Assembly (NCBI GenBank): GCA_965279565.1
Contig: OZ257249.1
Span: forward strand, 2,418,001-2,482,000
DNA from: Tagaea sp965279565
Lineage (GTDB): Bacteria > Pseudomonadota > Alphaproteobacteria > CACIAM-22H2
Direction of reading: 5' to 3'
DNA length: 64,000 bases
The stretch's first letter is position 1, and each line of letters begins with the position of its first letter. Below the pieces are notes generated by a model, which was not told the DNA's origin, did no database searches, and saw only the letters and a program-made list of their open reading frames with translations. Positions 1 to 7,639 of the stretch are shown one piece after another. The translations under genes were made by a program, and so were the position numbers.

Positions 1-403
1 CGTCGCCCTGCCAGGCGGCGCAGACGACGGTATAGCCGTTGCGCATCAGGTAGCCGTTGCCGGCGTCCGCAGGGGCGATCGGATCGTTGGAGCCCGGCGC
101 ATCGTTGAAGAACTGCAGGACACGCTTGTTGCCACGGTTCGGGAATTCGAGCAGCAGCGCGCCGTTGGCGCCGGCCGGATCGACCGGCTGGAGAATGAAG
201 ACGTCGATCGCGAACCGGACGCGGCCGTCGGCATCGCGCGGGGCGAGCGCGATGTTGAATATCCTCGCGTCCGCCGGATCGTCCGGGTTCGCGGCGAACC
301 GGGCGCGACCGTCGATGCGTTCGTAAGTCCCGGAAGCACCGAAGGCCGTGCCTCCGGCAAACGGGGTGCGCTTCAGGATCGAGAACTCTTCGAGGCGGCT
401 CAT
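1..403 (-). CDS. alpha/beta hydrolase domain protein, N-terminal part (runs off window)
   Basis: Only the first 134 codons are in the window; the gene continues beyond base 1. The start is the ATG read on the minus strand from 403. Visible features are FGASGTYERIDG (residues 21-32), FPNRGNK (87-93) and an AGNGYLMRNGYTVV stretch ending in WQGD (131-134). This pattern is typical of the large alpha/beta hydrolase domain family (Pfam Abhydrolase_10), whose physiological substrates are mostly unknown. No signal peptide is apparent. The catalytic Ser/His region lies outside the window, so activity cannot be judged. It is divergent from the operon starting at 529 and may share its control region. 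Confidence 0.7.
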   Translation of the reverse strand, partial: MSRLEEFSILKRTPFAGGTAFGASGTYERIDGRARFAANPDDPADARIFNIALAPRDADGRVRFAIDVFILQPVDPAGANGALLLEFPNRGNKRVLQFFNDAPGSNDPIAPADAGNGYLMRNGYTVVCAAWQGD

Positions 404-487
404 GGCGGCGCGTCGGCTCCAGCTTGGTTGTCCGAGCCACAATCTTGGCAGACCGGGCTTGACGTCGTTGAAGTCATTATGAGATCA

Positions 488-497
488 TTTGATCAAA
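488..497. promoter_or_regulatory. TTTGATCAAA palindrome, candidate operator between divergent genes
   Basis: A perfect 10-bp palindrome lies within the 404-528 divergent intergenic region. It overlaps the arms GATCA (483-487) and TGATC (490-494). A TTGACG that could act as a -35 element sits at 459-464. This is a position and symmetry argument only; no regulator gene lies next to it. Confidence 0.3.
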
Positions 498-528
498 CAA
501 GCAAGCATTGGCTCAGGAGAATTTCGGC

Positions 529-1452
529 GTGGCAGGCGACGGCGAGCGCAAAGACCCCGGATTTCCCATCGGATTCATCGGCCTCGGCCAGATGGGCGGA
601 GCCATTGCCGCCCGGCTGCTCGCGTCGGGTGTGCACCTCGTCGTCGTACCGGGACCCCATCGGACCGGCGTGGAGGCGATCCAAGCTGCCGGTGCCGATT
701 TGGTGGAGACGCCAGGCGCGCTCGCGGACCGTTGCGGGGTCGTTTTCACCTGCCTGCCGTCGACGCAACAGATCGAGACCGTCGCCGACGCGATGGTCGC
801 GTCGGCAAAGCGAGGCTTCCAGCATGTCGATCTGTCCACATCCGATCCGGTAGCGACTATGCGGATCGCCGGGCGCTACGCGGCGGCGGGATCCACGCTG
901 ATCGACGCGGCGATTGCCGGCAATCCGGAACTGGCCCGGACCGGCGAGTTGACGCTGATTGTCGGCGGCGAAAAGGCCGCGCTTGAACGCCTTGAACTGG
1001 TTCTCAATCGAATTGCGCGCAAAATCGTGCGTGCGGGGCCCGTCGGGTCCGGTCATCGCACGCGCGCGATCATGAGCTTCTTCGGCATGGCCGTCGCCAA
1101 TGCCGCGTCCGAGGCCCTGACTCTCGCCAGCACGGCCGGCATCGATCTTGTCGCCCTCCGCGACCTGATCGGCGCGAGCGGGATGAACAGCCCGACGTTC
1201 CAGGCGATGGCGGCAACCGCGATCGGCGAAGACGTGGCCCCGCGCCGGATGACGGTCGCGAACGCGCTGAAGGATGTCGAGATCGCGGCATCGGTTGCTG
1301 CGGCCGTCGGAATTCCGGCACTTCTGCTGCCGGCGACCCGCGATGCGCTGGTGCGCGCGTCCGATGCCGGGCACGCACAGGATTTCGTCACCGAACTGAC
1401 CGGCATTCTCGGCCGGCTTCCCCGAAACAAACCGATCCAGCAAGGAGAGTGA
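529..1452 (+). CDS. 3-hydroxyisobutyrate dehydrogenase-like NAD(P)-binding protein, catalytic Lys replaced
   Basis: Member of the beta-hydroxyacid dehydrogenase family, about 307 residues. The N-terminal Rossmann motif GFIGLGQMGG is at about residues 15-24, followed by the substrate motif DLSTSDP and the DAAIAGN/ELTLIVGG region. The GTG at 529 is preferred as start because AGGAGA lies 9 bases upstream; a TTG at 508 would add seven residues but has no ribosome binding site. In the family, the motif GxxGxGxxxK carries the catalytic lysine. Here the segment reads GPVGSGHRTRAIMSF, with Arg at the Lys position, so ordinary dehydrogenase chemistry is doubtful. First gene of a five-gene operon, one base before the cyclase gene. 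Confidence 0.8.
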   Translation: MAGDGERKDPGFPIGFIGLGQMGGAIAARLLASGVHLVVVPGPHRTGVEAIQAAGADLVETPGALADRCGVVFTCLPSTQQIETVADAMVASAKRGFQHVDLSTSDPVATMRIAGRYAAAGSTLIDAAIAGNPELARTGELTLIVGGEKAALERLELVLNRIARKIVRAGPVGSGHRTRAIMSFFGMAVANAASEALTLASTAGIDLVALRDLIGASGMNSPTFQAMAATAIGEDVAPRRMTVANALKDVEIAASVAAAVGIPALLLPATRDALVRASDAGHAQDFVTELTGILGRLPRNKPIQQGE

Positions 1453-1453
1453 A

Positions 1454-2242
1454 ATGTCGCAGGACCTGCTCGTGAACTTCGCAAAGGCGATCGCCGGCCG
1501 GACGATCCGGATCGTCGATCTGACCCAGACGCTGAAGCCATCGACACCCGTCATCGCGTTGCCGCCGGAGTTTGGTCAGACGAACCCGTTTTCGACGGCT
1601 TCGATCTCGAACTTCGACGATCGTGGCCCGGCCTGGTACTGGAACAACATCGCGTGTGGCGAGCATACCGGCACGCATTTCGACGCACCCATCCACTGGA
1701 TCAGCGGCAAGGACCTGAAGGACGGGGCGACCGACACGGTCGACCCGCAGCGCCTCGTCGCTCCGGCCTGCGTGCTCGATTTCTCGAAGGAATGCGCCAA
1801 GGACGAGAAGTTCCTTGTCACCGCCGAGCACATCAAGGCATGGGAGAAGATCCACGGCCGCATCCCGGCCGGATCGTGGGTGCTGATGCGCTCAGACTGG
1901 TCGAAGCGCGACGATCCGGCGGCATTCCTCAACATGAAGGAAGACGGCCCCCATGTGCCCGGCCCCGGTCCGGACGCGATCCGCTTCCTCGTGCAGGAAC
2001 GCGACGTCAATGGCTGGGGCGTGGAGGCCGTGGGCACGGACGCTGGCCAGGCCTTCTCGTTCGAGCCGCCATTCCCGGCGCACGCGCTGATGCACGGCTC
2101 GAACAAGTTCGGGCTGGCGAGCCTCACCAATCTCGACAAGCTGCCGCCGACGGGGGCCGTGCTGATCACGCCGCCGCTGAAGATCGAGCGCGGTTCGGGC
2201 AGCCCGCTGCGCGTGCTCGCTCTCGTGTCGCAGGCCGCCTGA
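1454..2242 (+). CDS. cyclase family protein (kynurenine formamidase-like metal hydrolase)
   Basis: 262 residues. The signature HTGTHFDAPIH at residues 71-81 is the metal-binding HxGTHxDxPxH motif of the putative cyclase family (Pfam PF04199), which includes bacterial arylformamidase KynB and isatin hydrolase. The ring- or amide-hydrolysing reaction is known for the family; the substrate here is not evident. The start ATG follows a strong GGAGAG site at the end of the preceding gene. One base separates its stop from the iorA-like gene. Linkage to an indolepyruvate-type oxidoreductase suggests the substrate is an aromatic or indolic amide or lactam, but that is inference. Confidence 0.85.
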   Translation: MSQDLLVNFAKAIAGRTIRIVDLTQTLKPSTPVIALPPEFGQTNPFSTASISNFDDRGPAWYWNNIACGEHTGTHFDAPIHWISGKDLKDGATDTVDPQRLVAPACVLDFSKECAKDEKFLVTAEHIKAWEKIHGRIPAGSWVLMRSDWSKRDDPAAFLNMKEDGPHVPGPGPDAIRFLVQERDVNGWGVEAVGTDAGQAFSFEPPFPAHALMHGSNKFGLASLTNLDKLPPTGAVLITPPLKIERGSGSPLRVLALVSQAA

Positions 2243-2243
2243 A

Positions 2244-4391
2244 ATGGCCGAGAGATCCTTCGCTGCGGAAGTCCAGACCCTGCGCCTTGGCGACGGCGAG
2301 GAGTTCCGCGGCGAAGGCATCCTCGCCATCACCAAGGCGCTGCTGCAGTCAGGCGTGGCCTATGTCGGCGGCTACCAGGGCGCGCCGATCTCGCACCTGA
2401 TGGATGTGCTGGCGGATGCGCAGCCGATCCTCGAGGAACTTGGCGTCCATTTCGAATCGAGCGCCAGCGAGGCGACGGCCGCCGCGATGCTCGCCGCCTC
2501 GGTCCATTATCCGATGCGCGGAGCCGTGACGTTCAAGTCGACGGTTGGCACGAACGTCGCATCGGACGCGCTCGCCAATCTCGCCTCGTCGGGTGTGGAA
2601 GGCGGGACGCTGATCATCGTCGGCGAGGATTACGGCGAAGGCTCCTCGATCATGCAGGAGCGCAGCCACGCCTTTGCGATGAAGAGTCAGATCTGGCTGC
2701 TCGACCCGCGCCCGAACCTGCCGAAGATCGTCGAGTGCGTGGAAAGGGGCTTCGAGCTTTCGGAAGCTTCGAACACGCCGGTGATGATCGAGGTGCGCAT
2801 CCGCACCTGTCACCTGCATGGCAGCTTCGTGACCAAGGCGAACAGGCGTCCCGACTTCGACATGAAGATGGCCGCAAACGCGCCGCGGCGCGACAGCCGC
2901 CGGATCGTACTGCCGCCGGCAAGCTACCAGCATGAGAAGGACAAGATCGAGAAGCGCTGGCCGGCGGCCGTCAAGTTCATCCAGGAACACGGCCTCAACG
3001 AGATGTTCGGCGGCGACGTTGGCGAGATCGGCGTGATCGTGCAGGGCGGCCTCTACAACACGGCCATGCGCGCGCTCGAAACGCTCGGCCTCGCCGACGC
3101 GTTCGGCCGGGCGCGTGTGCCGGTCTATGTGCTCAACGTCACCTATCCGCTGATCGACGACGAAGTCGTCCGCTTCGCTACCGGAAAGAAGGCGGTGCTG
3201 ATCGTCGAGGAAGGACAGCCCGAGTTCATCGAACAGGCGATCTGCACGATCCTGCGCCGGGCCGACGTTCAGACGCGCATCCACGGCAAGGACATGCTGC
3301 CGATGGCCGGCGAATATACCGGCAGCGTCATGCGCGACGGGTTCACGAAGTTCGTGCGGGCCTACCGCCCCGAACTCGTGCCCGATGCCGGCAAGCCTGC
3401 GTCGGGTGACAACCGGCTCAAGACCGCACTCGCCCGCATCGACGGGCAGGTCCATGGCCGGCCGCCATCCTTCTGCACCGGCTGTCCGGAACGCCCGCTG
3501 TTCACGGCGATGAAGCTCGTCGAGCGGGAGCTGGGCCAGCACCACGTATCGAGCGACATCGGCTGCCACCTGTTCGCGATCCTGCCGCCCTTCAATATCG
3601 GATCCGCGACGATGGGATACGGGCTTGGTGGTGCCGCGGCGTCCGCCTGGAACGGGCAGGGTGCCTTGAAGCCCGACCGCCGCGTCATCTCGGTGATGGG
3701 CGACGGCGGGTTCTGGCACAACGGCTTGACCTCGTCGATCGGCAACGCGGTCTTCAACAAGTCGGACAACGTTTTCATCGTCGTCGACAACGGCTACTCG
3801 GCGGCGACCGGCGGTCAGGACATCCTGTCTTCGCAGCATTCAAACGACATCCGCTCGACGGGCAACGCGATCGAGAAGGCCGTGCGCGGCATCGGGGTTG
3901 GCTGGGCGCGAACCGTCAACCCGACCTACGACCTCAAGCGCATGATGGCCACGCTGCGCGAAGCCCTGACAACGCGCGAAGCAGGCCCGAAGGTCATCGT
4001 CGCGCAGTCCGAATGCATGTTGAACCGGCAGCGGCGCGAGAAGCCCCTTCGCGAACAGGCCGTGCGCGCCGGCAAGCGCATGGTCCGCGAACGCTTTGGT
4101 GTCGATGCCGATACCTGTACCGGTGACCGGTCCTGCATCCGCCTTTCCGGCTGTCCGTCCCTGACCATTGCCCCGCATCCCGATCCGCTGCGCAAGGACC
4201 CGGTGACCAAGGTCATCGACTCGTGCGTTGGCTGCGGGCTGTGCGGCGAGGTGGCACACGCCGCCGTGCTGTGTCCGTCGTTCTACCGCGCCTCCATCGT
4301 CAGCAACCCGACGCGCTGGGACCGTTTCAATGCCCGCGTGACGGACGCGATCATCGGCTGGCTCCAGCGCCGCCGTCCGGTGCTGGCATGA
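2244..4391 (+). CDS. iorA: indolepyruvate ferredoxin oxidoreductase alpha subunit-like, TPP- and 4Fe-4S-dependent
   Basis: 715 residues, close to the usual size of IorA. The family oxidatively decarboxylates aryl pyruvates to acyl-CoA with TPP and reduces ferredoxin. The N-terminal half carries the pyrimidine-binding domain (GGYQGAPISHLMD). The middle has FCTGCPERP and SSDIGCHLF. The TPP diphosphate motif region MGDGGFWHNGL extends to VVDNGYSAATGG. The C-terminus has two cysteine groups, CTGDRSC-x5-CP and CVGCGLC-x9-CP, fitting two 4Fe-4S clusters. The end overlaps the next gene by ATGA at 4388-4391, typical of translationally coupled subunits. Substrate range (indolepyruvate, phenylpyruvate or another 2-oxo acid) cannot be told from sequence. 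Confidence 0.88.
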   Translation: MAERSFAAEVQTLRLGDGEEFRGEGILAITKALLQSGVAYVGGYQGAPISHLMDVLADAQPILEELGVHFESSASEATAAAMLAASVHYPMRGAVTFKSTVGTNVASDALANLASSGVEGGTLIIVGEDYGEGSSIMQERSHAFAMKSQIWLLDPRPNLPKIVECVERGFELSEASNTPVMIEVRIRTCHLHGSFVTKANRRPDFDMKMAANAPRRDSRRIVLPPASYQHEKDKIEKRWPAAVKFIQEHGLNEMFGGDVGEIGVIVQGGLYNTAMRALETLGLADAFGRARVPVYVLNVTYPLIDDEVVRFATGKKAVLIVEEGQPEFIEQAICTILRRADVQTRIHGKDMLPMAGEYTGSVMRDGFTKFVRAYRPELVPDAGKPASGDNRLKTALARIDGQVHGRPPSFCTGCPERPLFTAMKLVERELGQHHVSSDIGCHLFAILPPFNIGSATMGYGLGGAAASAWNGQGALKPDRRVISVMGDGGFWHNGLTSSIGNAVFNKSDNVFIVVDNGYSAATGGQDILSSQHSNDIRSTGNAIEKAVRGIGVGWARTVNPTYDLKRMMATLREALTTREAGPKVIVAQSECMLNRQRREKPLREQAVRAGKRMVRERFGVDADTCTGDRSCIRLSGCPSLTIAPHPDPLRKDPVTKVIDSCVGCGLCGEVAHAAVLCPSFYRASIVSNPTRWDRFNARVTDAIIGWLQRRRPVLA

Positions 4392-5890
4392 AGCCCGAAA
4401 AAACCATCCGGATCGCCATCCTCGCGATGGGTGGGGAGGGCGGCGGCGTGCTCGCCGACTGGATCGTGGATCTTGCGGAGCACAATGGCTACGTGGCCCA
4501 GCTCACGTCGGTGCCCGGCGTGGCGCAGCGCACAGGTGCCACGATCTACTATCTCGAACTGTTTCCCGAAAGCGCGATTGGGCCGGGGCAGACCCCAGTG
4601 CTGGCGCTGATGCCGGTTCCCGGCGACGTCGATCTCGTCGTCGCATCGGAACTGATGGAAGCCGGGCGCGCCCTGCAGCGCGGCATCGTCACGCCGGACC
4701 GAACGACGTTGATCGCATCGACCGGGCGCGTGTTCGCGATGAGCGAAAAGGTTCCGACGGCGGATGCCCGCGTCGATTCCGATGCCCTGTTTCAGGCCTG
4801 CGACCTTGCAGCGAAGCGCTTCGTCGGCATGGACATGGCGCGTATCGCGGCCTCCTCCGGCAGCGTGATCTCGGCCGCGATGTTCGGCGCCGTCGCTGGT
4901 GCAGGCGCCCTGCCGTTCGAACGGGCGCAGTTCGAAGCGACGATCGAACGCGGCGGGATCGGCGTCGCCGCGTCGAGGCGTGCTTTTGCGGCGGCCTTCG
5001 CGCAGGCGGCCGGCAGGACAACGACAGCCGAGGAGGCCCCGCTTCCTGCAACTCCGACCCGTAGCCCTTTCGCCGAACTGCCGACAGAAGTTCCGGGGCC
5101 GGCGCTCGGGATCGTGGAAGAAGCCGTACGCCGGCTCGTCGACTATCAGGACGCGGGTTACGCACGGCTCTATCTGGACCGCGTCCTGCGGATTGCGGGC
5201 GTCGACCGCGAGCGCGGCGATGGCACGTTCCGCCTGACGGCGGAGACGGCGCGCTATCTGGCCCTCGGCATGGCCTATGAGGATGCAATCCGTGTCGCCG
5301 ATCTCAAGACGCGTGCTTCGCGGTTCGCGCGTGTTGCGGCCGAGGTCGGCGTGCGCGAGGGGCAGATCCTCCAGATCGCCGAGTTCATGCATCCGCGCCT
5401 GCAGGAGATCGCCGAATGCCTGCCGGGCCCGCTCGGCCGGTTCCTGCTGGGCAACCCACTCGCCCGCAGGCTCGTCGAAGCGCTGACGACAAAGGGACGC
5501 GTCGTGCGCACGACCTCGCTGCCGGGGTTCCTGCTGCTCTACGCATTGGCCGGATTGCGTCGCTTCCGGCCGGGTTCGATCCGCTACGCCGAGACGCAGA
5601 AGAGTCTCGAGACGTGGCTGGAACGTTTGGCCGGCACGGCCCGGACCGACTACGCGCTGGCGCTCGAGATTGCGGAATGCCGAAATCTCGTAAAGGGATA
5701 CGGTGACACCCACGCCCGCGGAACCGCCAGCTACGAGACCATCCTGGCATCGATCGAACGGATCCAGCCAGCAGCGGCTCGTGCGAAGGCCATTGCGGCC
5801 CTGAGACAGGCAGCGCTTGCCGACGATTCCGGTGCTACGCTGGCGGCAGCCCTTCGCAAACAGTTCAGTCCCGAGACTGCCGCGACCTAA
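4388..5890 (+). CDS. iorB: indolepyruvate oxidoreductase beta subunit-like
   Basis: 500 residues. The N-terminus, AILAMGGEGGGVLADWIVDL at about residues 9-28, matches the gamma/beta domain of 2-oxoacid:ferredoxin oxidoreductases, followed by SVPGVAQRTGAT. The C-terminal half is an extra helical region of the kind found in long proteobacterial IorB proteins (DUF6537 type). The ATG at 4388 is chosen because it overlaps the stop of the alpha subunit by four bases. An in-frame upstream ATG at 4223 would read through the ferredoxin-encoding end of iorA and is not credible. The protein should pair with the alpha subunit to complete the CoA-acylating complex. Confidence 0.85.
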   Translation: MKPEKTIRIAILAMGGEGGGVLADWIVDLAEHNGYVAQLTSVPGVAQRTGATIYYLELFPESAIGPGQTPVLALMPVPGDVDLVVASELMEAGRALQRGIVTPDRTTLIASTGRVFAMSEKVPTADARVDSDALFQACDLAAKRFVGMDMARIAASSGSVISAAMFGAVAGAGALPFERAQFEATIERGGIGVAASRRAFAAAFAQAAGRTTTAEEAPLPATPTRSPFAELPTEVPGPALGIVEEAVRRLVDYQDAGYARLYLDRVLRIAGVDRERGDGTFRLTAETARYLALGMAYEDAIRVADLKTRASRFARVAAEVGVREGQILQIAEFMHPRLQEIAECLPGPLGRFLLGNPLARRLVEALTTKGRVVRTTSLPGFLLLYALAGLRRFRPGSIRYAETQKSLETWLERLAGTARTDYALALEIAECRNLVKGYGDTHARGTASYETILASIERIQPAAARAKAIAALRQAALADDSGATLAAALRKQFSPETAAT

Positions 5891-5920
5891 CCGAGCGAAC
5901 CGGAATACGGAGCCAGCCAG

Positions 5921-7633
5921 ATGAGTGATCGCCGACCCTACGCGTATCAGGCGATGGGGACGCGCCATATGGCGGCGGCGGCACATTCGATCGCTGCCCA
6001 GACGGCGATTCAAGTCCTTGAGGCTGGCGGAAATGCGATCGATGCCGGCGTCGCCGGCGGCCTCATGCTCAATATCGTGCATTGCGAGTACACGCACTTC
6101 GCCGGCGTGGCCCCGATCATCATTCGCACTGCCGCAGGTGAAACGATGACGATCGACGGGCTAGGGGCTTGGCCACGCGCGGCGGATCCCGAGTGGTTCC
6201 GGCGAAATCACGCCGGGCATATCCCGCCGGGTGTCCATCGGTCGATCGTTCCCGGCGCCCCGGGTTCGTGGCTTGCGGCCTTGTTACGCTTCGGCACGAT
6301 GCGCTTCGAGGATGTCGCGGCACCGGCCATACGTGTGGCGCGCGAGGGATTCGTCGTCGGCGCATTGTTCAATCGGATCGTCGGCGAACTCAAGACGGAG
6401 TTCGCGCGCTGGCCGCAGAATGCAGCGCTTTTCCTGCCGGGCGGGCGTCCACCTGAAGTCGGCTCGGTCTTCCGGCTGACTGAACTTGCCGACACACTCG
6501 AACTGCTCGTCCGTGCCGAGCGGAGCAAGGGCGGAAGCCGGGAGGCGGGCATCGCCGCGGCGCGCGATTCGTTCTATCTGGGCGAGATCGCGCAGGCCAT
6601 CGACCGGTACTATCGTTCCGAGGGCGGATGGCTCTCCGCGGAGGATCTCGCCGCTCATCGCACCCGCATCGAACCAGCCGTGCGCATCGACGGCGGTGGC
6701 GGAACTCTGCATACCTGCGGTGCCTGGTGCCAGGGGCCGATGCTCGGGCAGGTCGTCGGTCTGCTCGACAGCCTCGGTCTGGACGGCCTCGCGCACAACG
6801 GCGCCGATTACGTGCATTCGGTCGTCGAAGCCCTGAAACTGTCGTTCGCCGACCGGGAGCGCTATTTCGGCGACCCCGATTTCGTGAAAGTACCCCTCGA
6901 TACGCTTCTTTCGCCGGCCTATCTGCGGGCGCGCACAGACCAGATCGATCCGCAACGGGCATATCCGGCCTTGCCGCCGCCGGGGCACGTTGCGGGATTC
7001 GAACTCGGACACTCGGCATCGTTTGCGAAGGCAGGCGTCCATTCGCCGAACCTCGACACGTCGTTCATCTCCACCGCGGATCGGCACGGAAACATGTTCG
7101 CCGCGACGCCGAGCGACGGCTGCTTCGCCGGACCGATGGTGCCGGGAACCGGGCTCTGTCCGTCGTCGCGCGGCGCGCAATCCTGGACCGATCCGGCCCA
7201 TGCTTCGGTGCTTGCCCCGGGCAAGCGGCCGCGCTTGACCCCCAGTCCGGCACTTGCCGAACGGGGCGGCCGGGTGATCGCGTTCGGTTCGCCCGGCGAC
7301 GACCTGCAGCCGCAGGCGATGCTTCAGGTGCTGCTGAACATGTGGCGTTTCGGAATGGAGCCGCAGGCCGCGGTCGAAGCACCGCGTTTCGCATCGACGA
7401 GCTTTCCGCGTACCTTCGAACCGCATGAGTACCGACCGGGCCAGATGGTTGCCGAGCGGCGGCTCTCCGAAATCGTTCGCACCGATCTGAAGGCCCGCGG
7501 CCATGCCGTCGAGGTCTGGGACGACTGGGACTGGCGGGCCGGTTGCGTGTGCCTCGTCGAGCGGGACGTTACGAGCGGGTTGCTGCGCGGTGCTGCCGAT
7601 CCCCGGCGCCCGTCCGGTGCGGTCGGGATATAG
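5921..7633 (+). CDS. gamma-glutamyltransferase-family Ntn hydrolase, substrate-binding Arg absent
   Basis: 570 residues. It has the GGT family opening (LEAGGNAIDAGVAGG, about residues 30-44) and the self-cleavage region LDTSFISTADRHGN, where the Thr of TSFIS aligns with the catalytic N-terminal Thr of the small subunit. The C-terminal motif is QAMLQVLLNMWRFGM. Where true GGT has an REMAP-type motif whose Arg binds the glutamyl carboxylate, this protein has IDGLGAWPRA, with Leu at the Arg position. No secretion signal is visible, so it is probably cytoplasmic, unlike periplasmic GGT. It is better described as a GGT-like amidase or acylase of unknown substrate. Last gene of the operon, 30 bases after iorB with AGCCAG before its ATG. 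Confidence 0.8.
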   Translation: MSDRRPYAYQAMGTRHMAAAAHSIAAQTAIQVLEAGGNAIDAGVAGGLMLNIVHCEYTHFAGVAPIIIRTAAGETMTIDGLGAWPRAADPEWFRRNHAGHIPPGVHRSIVPGAPGSWLAALLRFGTMRFEDVAAPAIRVAREGFVVGALFNRIVGELKTEFARWPQNAALFLPGGRPPEVGSVFRLTELADTLELLVRAERSKGGSREAGIAAARDSFYLGEIAQAIDRYYRSEGGWLSAEDLAAHRTRIEPAVRIDGGGGTLHTCGAWCQGPMLGQVVGLLDSLGLDGLAHNGADYVHSVVEALKLSFADRERYFGDPDFVKVPLDTLLSPAYLRARTDQIDPQRAYPALPPPGHVAGFELGHSASFAKAGVHSPNLDTSFISTADRHGNMFAATPSDGCFAGPMVPGTGLCPSSRGAQSWTDPAHASVLAPGKRPRLTPSPALAERGGRVIAFGSPGDDLQPQAMLQVLLNMWRFGMEPQAAVEAPRFASTSFPRTFEPHEYRPGQMVAERRLSEIVRTDLKARGHAVEVWDDWDWRAGCVCLVERDVTSGLLRGAADPRRPSGAVGI

Positions 7634-7639
7634 CGCCCG

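Noticed and set aside
2349..3839. Minus-strand frame of about 500 codons opposite the iorA-like gene
   Set aside because: Composition is His/Arg/Asp-rich with no fold signature, and the opposite strand encodes a complete conserved enzyme.
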